Positions 1-7,998 of a stretch of DNA of 64,000 nt are shown one piece after another; the first letter of the stretch is position 1; each line of letters starts with the position of its first letter. The translations under genes were made by a program, and so were the position numbers. Location: NCBI RefSeq assembly GCF_002116905.1, contig NZ_CP015118.1, positions 3,906,001 through 3,970,000 of the forward strand. The letters run 5' to 3'. A model generated the notes under the pieces. It had not been told where the DNA came from. It ran no database searches and saw only the letters and a program-made list of their open reading frames with translations. Source of the DNA: Piscinibacter gummiphilus (lineage in GTDB: Bacteria; Pseudomonadota; Gammaproteobacteria; Burkholderiales; Burkholderiaceae_C).

Positions 1-1
1 C

Positions 2-2302
2 GTGCGTGTGCGGCTGCTCGACGTGCTGCGTGCCCTGCCCCTCGAAGCGGGCACGTTCCAGGGCGTTCGCTACGTCTACAAGACCGCCGAACTCCGGCGC
101 GACACCGAGGTGGTGGGTGTGCTGCACGCCCGCTTCGAGAACACCGGCCCGGGTGCCAGGCCCACGTCGCAGCGCCGCAAGCGCATCCGCGCCTACGGCC
201 CGCGCACCCGCGACTACCTGCGGCTGCGCGGCTGGCGCCACCTGCGGCGCCTCGCCGCGATCGAACACCCGGCGGCCCCGGACCTCGCCGTGCAGCTGCT
301 GCTGGGCCTCGCCGACGGCGACCAGCCCGAGGCCCGCGACGAACATCGCTGGGCGTACGTCGACGGCCGCTACCAGCGCACGCTGCGGCACCACCACGCG
401 GGCGCCGGCTGGCTGATCGTGCCGAAGCTGCTGCTGCCCGAGATGCCGGGCCTGCAAGCGGGCGCCCGCGGCAAGCGCTGGTGGACGCAGATGCCGCTCG
501 ACGTCACCCGCCCGATGCCCGAGCGCACCGAGGGCCTGCGTGCGATGTGGGACCGCCATCCCGACGCGCTGCTGCGCCTCGCGATGGGCAGCCGCAGCGC
601 GCTCGTGCACGCCGTGGTGGCCCGCGCGCTGCAGGACCACGCCGGCTTCGTGCGCGAACAGCCCGAACCCGTGCTCGCCGCATTGCTCCGCAGTGCCTAC
701 GACCCCACCGCCGCCATCGGCTTCGACGCGGCACGCGCCCGGGTCGAGGCCACCACCGACACGGCCGCACAGGTGCCCTGGCTGCGCCTGATGGTCACGG
801 GCCCGCACGCCGCCGCGCGCGACTACGCGCTGCTGCACCTGGCCAGCCACCCCGCCGCGTTCGCCCGGCACACCGACCTCGTGGTCGCGATGCTGCTCGC
901 CGCCGATGACCGCACGCGCCGCCAGGGTGGCGGCCTCGCGCTGCTGGCGCCCGCCGCGGAGCTGCTCGTCGAACTGCAGTCCGCGCTGCTGGCCGCCGAT
1001 GCCGCGGCGCCCGGCCTCGCCGAAGGCGCGGCGGCCATCGAGGCGCTGCTGAAAGGATCGCTCGCCACCGCCGCGGCCGACGCCGTGCTGGCGCACCCGG
1101 GCGCGCTGCTGCCGCTGCTGGACCATCCCGCCGCGGCCGTCGTGGGGGTGGGCACCACGTGGCTGCTGCTGCACCCGGCCGGCACGGCGCTGCTGCCACC
1201 GCCACTGCTCACGCGGCTGCTGTCCGCCGACGACCTCGACCGCCGCGCCTGCGGCGTGCGCCTGCTGGCCGCGCTGCCCGACAACGTGCTGCGCGGCCAA
1301 GTGGGCCTGCTCGGCGACCTCGCCGTGCACGAACACGCCGGCATCCGCGCGGCCATCGGCCCGGCGCTGCGCCGCGTGGCCGCAGCCGACACGGAAGCCG
1401 CCCAGGCCCTCGCCCACCGCCTGCACCAGGCCCTGTTCCAGGCCGAACCCGGCGAAGGCGTGCACGACGACGCCCTCGCCTGGCTCACGCAGGACCTCGC
1501 CGCGTTCGCCCCGGCCCGCGACCCGTCGGGCACCTGGCGCGCACTGCAGGCCCGCAGCACCGGGGCCCAGCGCTACGGCGCGTGGGCGCTGGGCTCGCTG
1601 CAGCCCGCCGACTACTCGCTGCGCCAGCAGGCCACGCTCGTGAGGCATGCCGACGTGACCGTGCGCGACTGGGGCCGGCGCGCGATCGACACCACGCTGC
1701 CGGCCGTGCCCACGTCCGAGCAGTCGGCCGACCTGCTGCCGCTCGCCGACAGCACCTTCGACGATGCCGTGGCCTACACGCAGGCCCTGTTCGGCGAACG
1801 CCTGCCCGACGACGCGCTCGGCACCGAGCTGCTGATCGCGTGGGTGGACCATCCCCAGGCGTGGGTGCAGGCGCTCGGCCGGGCCCGCCTCGTGCGCCGG
1901 ATGAGCGCCACCGAGGCCAGCCTGTGCCTGATGCGCCTGAGCCAGCATCCGAGCCCGCAGGTGCAGCTGTTCGTCACGCAGTGGCTGCTGGAACTGCCCG
2001 TCGACGATCCGGTGCAGCTCGCGCAGCAGATGCGCGCGCTCACGCCGTACTTCCTCGCCGTGCTGAGCCAGGTGCACCGCGGCCGGGTCGCGAAATCGCG
2101 CATCACCGCCTTCCTGCGCGCGCAGACGCAGGCGCCCGAGACCGCCGCCGTGGTAGCCGAGATCTTCGCGCGCCAGGTCGTCACCGCGAGCCTGACCGAC
2201 AAACCGCAGTACATCGCGGGCCTGCGCGACATCGCCGCGAAACATCCGCAGGTCGACCTGCCCTTCCTGTCGTGGAAGGCCCCCGCCATCCGCACCGCCT
2301 GA
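2..2302 (+). CDS. HEAT/armadillo-repeat-like protein, 5' partial
   Basis: The reading frame is open to the left edge, so the visible 766 residues are probably the C-terminal part of a longer protein; the GTG at base 2 need not be the start. The sequence is a run of Ala/Leu/Arg-rich amphipathic helices with recurrent HPxA and VRxxA-type turns, which suggests HEAT-like repeats used for protein binding. No catalytic motif, signal peptide or membrane segment is visible. An early segment near residues 55-85 has a basic patch (RKRIRAYGPRTRDYLRLRGW). Five bases separate its stop from the next gene, so the two are probably co-transcribed and work together. I do not recognise the exact family. HEAT architecture is inferred from helix pattern only. 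Confidence 0.6.
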   Translation: MRVRLLDVLRALPLEAGTFQGVRYVYKTAELRRDTEVVGVLHARFENTGPGARPTSQRRKRIRAYGPRTRDYLRLRGWRHLRRLAAIEHPAAPDLAVQLLLGLADGDQPEARDEHRWAYVDGRYQRTLRHHHAGAGWLIVPKLLLPEMPGLQAGARGKRWWTQMPLDVTRPMPERTEGLRAMWDRHPDALLRLAMGSRSALVHAVVARALQDHAGFVREQPEPVLAALLRSAYDPTAAIGFDAARARVEATTDTAAQVPWLRLMVTGPHAAARDYALLHLASHPAAFARHTDLVVAMLLAADDRTRRQGGGLALLAPAAELLVELQSALLAADAAAPGLAEGAAAIEALLKGSLATAAADAVLAHPGALLPLLDHPAAAVVGVGTTWLLLHPAGTALLPPPLLTRLLSADDLDRRACGVRLLAALPDNVLRGQVGLLGDLAVHEHAGIRAAIGPALRRVAAADTEAAQALAHRLHQALFQAEPGEGVHDDALAWLTQDLAAFAPARDPSGTWRALQARSTGAQRYGAWALGSLQPADYSLRQQATLVRHADVTVRDWGRRAIDTTLPAVPTSEQSADLLPLADSTFDDAVAYTQALFGERLPDDALGTELLIAWVDHPQAWVQALGRARLVRRMSATEASLCLMRLSQHPSPQVQLFVTQWLLELPVDDPVQLAQQMRALTPYFLAVLSQVHRGRVAKSRITAFLRAQTQAPETAAVVAEIFARQVVTASLTDKPQYIAGLRDIAAKHPQVDLPFLSWKAPAIRTA

Positions 2303-2307
2303 CCGCC

Positions 2308-3996
2308 ATGCAATTCCGCTACAAGTACTACGGCAGCACCACGGTCGACGACACCGCCGCCTCGCAGGCCTTCAGCTTCGCGCCGGACACGCTGCGCCCG
2401 CCCGTGTCGTTCCGCGGCGAGCTGCGGCGCGACGCGCACGCGCACCTCGTCTTCCGCGAGGCGCTCTCCGCGCTGCACTCGGTGGTGGTGAGCGACCTGC
2501 GCTACCGCGTCCGCGACGCCACGGCCTACAAGCAGTGGCTCGCCGAGAACGAACAGGGCCTGCTCGCACAGTTCATGCAGCAGGCGCGTGACCTGAAGTC
2601 CCAGGCGGCCACGCTGTCAGCCGAGCTGAAGGAGCTGCGCAACCGCAAGGTCTCGCTGCTGGCCCCGTTCTACAAGGCACGCCAGGCCTACTTCTCGTGG
2701 CTGTACCAGGCCAACCGCGACGCGTGGTTCGTGCTGGACCCGGTCATCACCGTGCACCCCGAGCGCCTGCTGTTCGAGGCCTTCAGCCAGGACGAATCGA
2801 CCTACTGCGCCGTGAGCGTGCGCCACGACTTGTTCGAACGCAGCGGCGAGATGGCCTGCGGCACCACGAACATCGACTACTCCGCGAGCCTGTACGACGA
2901 GTTCCAGAAGATCCGCGACTACAAGGCCACGTCGTTCCAGGTGGACCCCGCGGGTTTCACCGTGAAGACCGGCGACGACCCGGCCTTCGTCGAGGAAAAG
3001 ATCGACCTGCCCGACAGCTGGGTGCGCGGCTTCCTGCAGGTGTCCAGCGCGATGACACTCCCGGCCACCGTGGTGGAGCTGCACCCGATGGACCTGCACA
3101 ACCTGTGCAGCGCGCTGCGCGGCCGCAAGGAACGCGCGGGCCCTCGTTCGCTGCGCTTCGAGCTGGCGCCGAACCAGCCCGCGCGCCTCGTGCTCGAACC
3201 GTGGAACCTCGAACTCGTCGCACGCCGCAGCGCCATCGTGGGCGCGCCGCTCACCGACCCCCGCACCGTGCGCGTCTGGGGCCGCCGGCGCCTGCTCACG
3301 CTCGAACGGCTGATCGCGCTCGCCACCCGCGTGCGCGTTCACCTGCTGGGCTCGGGGCAACCGAGCTTCTGGGTCGTCGAGATGGGCGACGTCACGGTGA
3401 CGCTGGGCCTGTCGGGCTGGACCGCGAACGACTGGTCCGCCGCCGGCCGCTTCGACCTGCTGCAGCCGCGGCACGAGGTGAGCGACACCACGAAGCAGGC
3501 GGTGGCCACCGCGCTGCAGGCGTCGTGGATGGCCTCGTCCGCCGACCTCGCCACACGCACCGGCTTGCCCAAGGCCGACGTGGACGCGGCGCTGCAGCTG
3601 TGGGTGCAGGCCGGCCGCGCGGTGATGGACCTGCCGTCGGGCCGGCACGCGTGGCGCGAACTCTCGCGCGAACCGCTGCCGCTCGACACCCTGCGCTTCG
3701 CCAGCCCCGAGGAGGAAGCCGCGCTGGCGCTCGTGCACACGAAGGCCGCGAAGCTCGAGGACATCGTGCCGCAGGGCAGCGGCGTCGTGGTCACCGGCAC
3801 CGTGAAGGACCGCAGCCGCACGCTGGAGCCGCGCCTCGTGCTGAACGCCGACCAGCAGCTGCAGGACGGCCACTGCGGCTGCAACTTCTTCAGCCAGAAC
3901 AAGCTGCGGCGCGGCCCGTGCGCCCACCTGCTGGCGCTGCGGCAGCTCGCGCAACCGAAACTCACACAAACGATCACGCAACGGGAGGCCGCATGA
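2308..3996 (+). CDS. SWIM zinc-finger domain protein
   Basis: A 562-residue protein. Near its C-terminus it has CGCNFF followed by a basic stretch and CAH, matching the CxC-xn-CxH pattern of SWIM zinc fingers, which bind DNA or protein partners. The region around residues 90-115 looks coiled-coil (LKSQAATLSAELKELRNRK). A winged-helix-like segment (SADLATRTGLPKADVDAALQLW) lies near residues 410-435. No nuclease or ATPase motif is seen. The ATG at 2308 was chosen because it follows the upstream stop by five bases and because the longer upstream extension of this frame would overlap the HEAT-like gene completely. It lies 25 bases before the retron RNA. The SWIM call is from the motif; the role is unknown. 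Confidence 0.7.
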   Translation: MQFRYKYYGSTTVDDTAASQAFSFAPDTLRPPVSFRGELRRDAHAHLVFREALSALHSVVVSDLRYRVRDATAYKQWLAENEQGLLAQFMQQARDLKSQAATLSAELKELRNRKVSLLAPFYKARQAYFSWLYQANRDAWFVLDPVITVHPERLLFEAFSQDESTYCAVSVRHDLFERSGEMACGTTNIDYSASLYDEFQKIRDYKATSFQVDPAGFTVKTGDDPAFVEEKIDLPDSWVRGFLQVSSAMTLPATVVELHPMDLHNLCSALRGRKERAGPRSLRFELAPNQPARLVLEPWNLELVARRSAIVGAPLTDPRTVRVWGRRRLLTLERLIALATRVRVHLLGSGQPSFWVVEMGDVTVTLGLSGWTANDWSAAGRFDLLQPRHEVSDTTKQAVATALQASWMASSADLATRTGLPKADVDAALQLWVQAGRAVMDLPSGRHAWRELSREPLPLDTLRFASPEEEAALALVHTKAAKLEDIVPQGSGVVVTGTVKDRSRTLEPRLVLNADQQLQDGHCGCNFFSQNKLRRGPCAHLLALRQLAQPKLTQTITQREAA

Positions 3997-4021
3997 CGCT
4001 GGCCGCGGTTAAACTGCCCGC

Positions 4022-4250
4022 GAGTGCGGTGCGCTGGCTCTTGCAACCCGGACGGTGTTTCGCCGTCCTTGCCCACTGCCGTTCCATGCGCCACGGGCGC
4101 CGTCTTCACTGTGCCGCACTGACACATGGTGCGCAATGCCGATGTGGCTCCCCGGGAGCGCATTGGCGCACCATGTGTCGTGCGGCGTCGAGTGGACGTC
4201 CCCCGTCCCGGGAGCCTTCCAGGCTCTTCGACGAGAAGCGCGCCGCACTC
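4022..4250 (+). ncRNA. Retron non-coding RNA (msr-msd), predicted
   Basis: The gap before the reverse transcriptase has retron RNA architecture. Repeat a1 (4022-4035) and repeat a2 (4237-4250) can form a 14-bp stem with one G-U pair. The first base after a1 is G4036, where a branching guanosine would be expected. An msr-like hairpin at 4050-4068 has the loop TGTTTCG, which I recall as the loop of an msr hairpin of retron Ec86. A smaller hairpin follows at 4088-4100. A long imperfect hairpin at 4113-4186, about 26 bp in three blocks, is the probable msd core, and further hairpins lie at 4194-4208 and 4212-4226. A TAAACT box at 4010-4015 could be a -10 element starting RNA at 4022, but no good -35 is seen. 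The exact msr/msd boundary cannot be read from sequence. Confidence 0.82.
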
Positions 4251-4279
4251 ACCTTCTCCTCCGCCGCGGAGGCACTCGC

Positions 4280-6145
4280 ATGAGCGAACGTGTGCCCACC
4301 CGCGCGGAACTCCTCGCCCGCATCCAGGCCTCCAGCAAGGACGCCGTCGTCCTCGCCGAGATGCAGCGGCTGGGCTTCTGGCCCGCCGGCAGCGGCACCC
4401 CGACACTCGAAGCCGCGCTGATCGAACGCGAGGTCGAACTCACGAAGGCCCTCGACGGACTGCACGCCGAACTGCGCGTGAAGGGCGACCCCGAGGCCGC
4501 GCTGCTGGCGATGCGCAAGGAGCGCATGGCCCAGGCCCGCGAACGCCGCGAGGCCACCGCGCAGGCGCGCGAACAGCGGCGCTTCGAACGCGCGCAGCGC
4601 TGGCACGAAGCGCGCAAGACCGATGCGGGCTACCTCGGCGCCGGGGTGTCCGCCGGCCTGCAGGCACCGGCCGCCGAAGGCCGCGCGCTCGCGCCCGGCC
4701 TGCCGCCCCTCGCCTCGCCGCTCGCACTGGCGCAGGCCATGGGCATCGCCCTGCCCGAACTCAAGTTCCTCTGCTTCCACCGCGAGGTGGCGCGTACCAC
4801 CCACTACCGCCGCTTCACGCTGCCGAAGAAGACCGGGGGCGAACGCACGATCTCGGCTCCCATGCCGCGGCTCAAGCGCGCGCAGTACTGGGTGCTCGAC
4901 AACGTGCTCGCGAAGGTGCCGCTGCACGGGGCGGCGCACGGCTTCGTGCCGGGCCGCAGCATCGTCTCGAACGCGGCGCCGCACACCGGCAAGGCCGTCG
5001 TGATCAACCTCGACCTGAAGGACTTCTTCCCGAGCGTCACCTACCCGCGCATCAAGGGCGTGTTCCGCGCGCTCGGGTACGGCGAACACGTCGCCACGAC
5101 GCTCGCGCTGCTGTGCAGCGAGAACGCGGCCGACGAACTCGAGGTGGACGGCGAGCGCTTCTTCGTGGGCGGCAAGGGTCGCGACCGCGTGCTGCCGCAG
5201 GGCGCCCCCACGAGCCCGATGCTCACGAACATCCTGTGCCGCCGGCTCGACCGCCGGCTGAAGGGTCTCGCCGCGAAGCTCGGCTTCACGTACACGCGCT
5301 ATGCGGACGACCTCACGTTCTCGGCTGCGCCCGAAGGCACCACACAGGTGGGCCAGTTGCTGCGCCGGGTGCACCACGTGCTGCGCGACGAAGGGTTCAC
5401 CCCCCACCCCGACAAGCAACGCGTGATGCGCGCCTCGTCGCGGCAGGAGGTGACGGGCATCGTCGTCAACGAGAAGCCGTCGGTGTCCCGCACCGAACGC
5501 CGCCGCTTGCGCGCGGCGCTGCACACCGCGCAGCGCAAGGGCCTGGAGGCCGCCACGTGGCAGGGGCAGCCGGCCACGCGGGACACGCTGGTGGGGTACG
5601 CGCGCTTCGTGCAGATGGTGGATGCACGCCAGGGCGCCGCCCTGCTGCCGCGCGCGCTGGCCTTGCCGGGCTCGGCGGCCGCGGTGTCACCCTTCCCGTC
5701 GCGCTTCCGCCGCCAGGCCGCGAAGGGCGAGGCGCCCACGCTCGCGAGCGGCACCTGGTGGCAGCCGGCCGAACCGGCGGCGCCCACGCTCGCACTGACC
5801 GCGGGCCAGGTGAAGGCCGCGCGGCAGGAGCGCCTCAACGCGGAACGCGCGGCGCGGCGGGCCGATGCGGAAGCCGAGGTCGAGCGAATGTCAGCGACCG
5901 AGGACGTGGCTCACGGCGAAGATGCGGACGACACGCCGACCACGGCCCAGCCCCCCATCCGCTGGTGGTCGCTGGCGATCCAGTTCTTCCTCGTCGTCCA
6001 GTTGGCCTCCGGCGCGAAGAGCGCAATCGTGTTCACGCTGGGCATCGCGTGGCTGGTCTTCTCGCTGGTCACGCGCAAGACCGGGTGGTGGCGTTTCGTG
6101 TTCGCGATGATGTGCATCCTGGCGATCGTGGCGGGGTTGAAGTGA
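4280..6145 (+). CDS. Retron reverse transcriptase with N-terminal extension and hydrophobic C-terminal tail
   Basis: A 621-residue protein that should prime on and copy the adjacent RNA into msDNA. Seen: RT motif A LDLKDFF (244-250, Asp245), LPQGAPTSP (305-313), YADD (341-344), the retron NAxxH motif NAAPH (231-235) and the retron VTG motif (391-393). Residues 1-145 are an extension with a strongly charged, probably coiled-coil stretch at about 75-113. A Pro/Ala-rich linker leads to another charged helix (508-536). The end has two or three hydrophobic segments (about 562-578, 581-597, 603-620), so the protein is probably membrane-attached. The ATG at 4280 follows GGAGG by seven bases; in-frame starts further upstream (GTG 4055) would lie inside the RNA. 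Most retrons are anti-phage toxin-antitoxin-like systems. The tail may be a fused effector, which is inference. Confidence 0.93.
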   Translation: MSERVPTRAELLARIQASSKDAVVLAEMQRLGFWPAGSGTPTLEAALIEREVELTKALDGLHAELRVKGDPEAALLAMRKERMAQARERREATAQAREQRRFERAQRWHEARKTDAGYLGAGVSAGLQAPAAEGRALAPGLPPLASPLALAQAMGIALPELKFLCFHREVARTTHYRRFTLPKKTGGERTISAPMPRLKRAQYWVLDNVLAKVPLHGAAHGFVPGRSIVSNAAPHTGKAVVINLDLKDFFPSVTYPRIKGVFRALGYGEHVATTLALLCSENAADELEVDGERFFVGGKGRDRVLPQGAPTSPMLTNILCRRLDRRLKGLAAKLGFTYTRYADDLTFSAAPEGTTQVGQLLRRVHHVLRDEGFTPHPDKQRVMRASSRQEVTGIVVNEKPSVSRTERRRLRAALHTAQRKGLEAATWQGQPATRDTLVGYARFVQMVDARQGAALLPRALALPGSAAAVSPFPSRFRRQAAKGEAPTLASGTWWQPAEPAAPTLALTAGQVKAARQERLNAERAARRADAEAEVERMSATEDVAHGEDADDTPTTAQPPIRWWSLAIQFFLVVQLASGAKSAIVFTLGIAWLVFSLVTRKTGWWRFVFAMMCILAIVAGLK

Positions 6146-6146
6146 T

Positions 6147-6252
6147 GCCCGACGATCGACAGGTCGGCGTAGGCGTGCCCCGAGTGGTCGCCGGGGCTGA
6201 ATGTCTCGAGCGCCTCGCGCAGCTTGTCGCGGTGGACTGCGGGCTCGCGCGG
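6147..6252 (-). pseudogene. Fossil fragment of a branched-chain-amino-acid-type solute-binding protein gene
   Basis: These bases align closely with the 3' end of the intact gene at 9015-10115 (roughly 9043-9181), in the same strand. Read on the minus strand, both give KLR(K/E)ALETFS and YADLSIVG. The fragment lacks 36 bases present in the intact copy. That gap is bounded in the intact copy by two copies of GGCTGAA, consistent with deletion between short direct repeats. No start or signal peptide is present and similarity stops near 6252. It starts two bases after the retron stop, marking an old rearrangement border. Also in this spacer is a short inverted repeat at 6276-6293 of unknown use. 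Confidence 0.75.
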
Positions 6253-6358
6253 CGGCGGTGCCGTTCGCCCCGCGAAAGACCGTCTCGGGTCTTGCCTGAC
6301 GCGTCCTCTCAGTCGCACCCGAGGCACCACACGCAGCGGCAGCAGTCTTTTCCACTCG

Positions 6359-7315
6359 CTAGGAGTCGGCCCCACCCCCGCCACCGACAGCCGGTGAACG
6401 CGCTGCCACCAGGCTGGCCTCCAGCGCCACGATCAGTCGTTCGGCCACCAGCTTCACGATCGGTCCGGGAGGCCGTGCCGCGTCCACCGCCACACTGATG
6501 CCCTGCGGCTCGGCGCCACGGTCCCGTACGGGCACGAAGACCAGGCGGCCGCTCGCCAGCTCGGACGCCACATCCAGCTCGGACGTGAACACCACATGCC
6601 GGCCGCCCAGTGCCAACTGCTTGACCAGTTGCAGCGAGTTGGTCTCGATGTAGCTGCGCGAGTCCTTGAACAGCCAGCTGTACTGGGCTTCCAGGTACCG
6701 CCGGATGGTCAGTGCCCTGCTCTGCAGTGCGATGGGGTGAACGGTGGCCTCCTGGAAACTCACCGTCTGCTGGCGGGCGAGGGGGTGGCCGGATGCCACC
6801 ACACAACCCAGTGGCAGTTCGCTTTTCCAAAGTGCGAACAGCTCGCGCCGGGGCGCCAGGTTGAAGATGGCCCCCAGGTCCGCACGGCCGTTCAGCAGCG
6901 CGGTTTCGGCGTCGTCGGGCGTGGCCAGCTCGATGGACAGGCTGATCTGGGGATGCTGCGCATTGAGGTCGGCCACCAAGGCGGGAAGGAAGCTGGTCGC
7001 GTGGCTGTCCATGGCCACCAGCGACACATGCCCCTGGTGTATGCCCTGGATGCGCCGCAGCTCGGCCACGACCTGGCGCTCGTCCTGCCGCCAGCGGCGC
7101 GCCAGCGTGATGATGGCGTCGCCCGAAGGCGTCAAGCGCATGCCACGCGGCAGCCGCTCGAACAGCGGAACACCCAGTTCATCCTCCAGCTGCAGGATCT
7201 GCCGGTTGATGGCCGAGGCCGCCACATGCAATTCCCGCGCGGCCTTCTGGATGGAGCCCGAGCGGGCGACCTGGTCGGCGTAGCGCAGCCCTGCGGGGAC
7301 GAGTGAGTGGCGCAT
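6359..7315 (-). CDS. LysR-family transcriptional regulator
   Basis: A 318-residue protein with an N-terminal winged helix-turn-helix (ARSGSIQKAARELHVAASAI, about residues 18-37) followed by the LysR linker LEDELGVPLFERLPRG and an effector-binding domain of normal length. It is transcribed divergently from the OHCU-decarboxylase/Bug pair, 107 bases away, the usual arrangement when a LysR protein controls the opposite operon. An inverted repeat TTGCG-CA-CGCAA (7357-7368) lies in the shared promoter. The ligand is unknown; by context it may be a ureide or a carboxylic acid carried by the neighbouring receptor. Confidence 0.9.
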   Translation of the reverse strand: MRHSLVPAGLRYADQVARSGSIQKAARELHVAASAINRQILQLEDELGVPLFERLPRGMRLTPSGDAIITLARRWRQDERQVVAELRRIQGIHQGHVSLVAMDSHATSFLPALVADLNAQHPQISLSIELATPDDAETALLNGRADLGAIFNLAPRRELFALWKSELPLGCVVASGHPLARQQTVSFQEATVHPIALQSRALTIRRYLEAQYSWLFKDSRSYIETNSLQLVKQLALGGRHVVFTSELDVASELASGRLVFVPVRDRGAEPQGISVAVDAARPPGPIVKLVAERLIVALEASLVAARSPAVGGGGGADS

Positions 7316-7356
7316 GATGCCTCTTCGGGGCGAGTGGAAGCCAAAGCATACTGATT

Positions 7357-7368
7357 TTGCGCACGCAA
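7357..7368. promoter_or_regulatory. Inverted repeat in LysR/OHCU divergent promoter
   Basis: TTGCG-CA-CGCAA, a perfect 5-bp inverted repeat with a two-base centre, lies midway between the divergent genes. It is a reasonable candidate site for the LysR protein, but a single copy cannot prove this. Confidence 0.35.
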
Positions 7369-7422
7369 GATTGCCAAAGCTGAAATGGACGGCAATGGAT
7401 ACGCTGCCTACGATGCGTCTCC

Positions 7423-7998
7423 ATGACGGAACGATTCAGCCTCCAACACCTCGACACCTGCGAGCCCGAGGTCTTCTGCGCGGCGCTGGCCGACATCTGG
7501 GAGCACGCGCCCTGGGTGGCTCGCAAGGTGGTCCACCAGCGCCCGTTCACGAGCATCGAGGCCTTGCACCGCGCGATGGTGACCGCGGTGGCCGCGCTGG
7601 ACGAGGCCGAGCGCGTCGCGCTGTATGCGGGCCACCCGGATCTCGCCGGCGAGGCCGCCCGCCGAGGCACCATGACCGCCTCCTCCGTGGACGAGCAGAG
7701 CACGCTGGACCTGGGTCACCTGGACCTGCAGGAGGCAAGTCGGTGGGACGAGCTCAACCGCGCCTACCGCACGCGCTTCGGCTTTCCATTCATTCTCTGC
7801 ATTCGCCGCCACACGCGAGCCTCGGCCCTTCACGCGTTCCTTCGACGCCTGGAAAACGACCGTGGCACCGAGCTGAACCATGCGCTCGACGAGATCGCCG
7901 CCATCACGCGGATGCGGCTGGATCGCCTGATTTCGGAGCCGACCGAACCGTCCACATCCGTTCCCGTTCAGCCCTCCACCCTGGAATCGCCACCATGA
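7423..7998 (+). CDS. OHCU decarboxylase-like protein
   Basis: A 191-residue protein of the 2-oxo-4-hydroxy-4-carboxy-5-ureidoimidazoline decarboxylase family, whose classical members form S-allantoin in urate degradation. Seen: the HPDLAG motif (His in the active-site loop), SVDEQSTLDLGHLD, and the family signature LNRAYRTRFGFPFILCIR. Length is near the usual 160-175 residues plus a short Pro/Thr/Ser-rich tail. No other urate genes (uricase, HIU hydrolase, allantoinase) are in the window, so it may act on a related substrate. Its stop overlaps the start of the Bug receptor by four bases (ATGA), showing translational coupling. Confidence 0.82.
   Translation: MTERFSLQHLDTCEPEVFCAALADIWEHAPWVARKVVHQRPFTSIEALHRAMVTAVAALDEAERVALYAGHPDLAGEAARRGTMTASSVDEQSTLDLGHLDLQEASRWDELNRAYRTRFGFPFILCIRRHTRASALHAFLRRLENDRGTELNHALDEIAAITRMRLDRLISEPTEPSTSVPVQPSTLESPP

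Noticed and set aside
2617..3981. Long minus-strand reading frame opposite the SWIM gene
   Set aside because: Composition (runs of RAR, VQ, HG) is the usual mirror of a GC-rich coding strand; the plus-strand protein has the SWIM motif.
4055..4279. A longer start for the retron RT at GTG 4055
   Set aside because: This part lies inside the predicted retron RNA, has no ribosome site and a low-complexity translation; the ATG at 4280 has a well-placed GGAGG.
4280..6145. Group II intron or diversity-generating retroelement instead of a retron
   Set aside because: The protein has the retron NAxxH and VTG motifs, no maturase or HNH domain, and no template/variable repeat pair is seen nearby. The a1/a2-bearing RNA fits a retron.
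6276..6293. Hairpin AAGACC/GGTCTT as a terminator
   Set aside because: Only six base pairs and no T-run in either direction.
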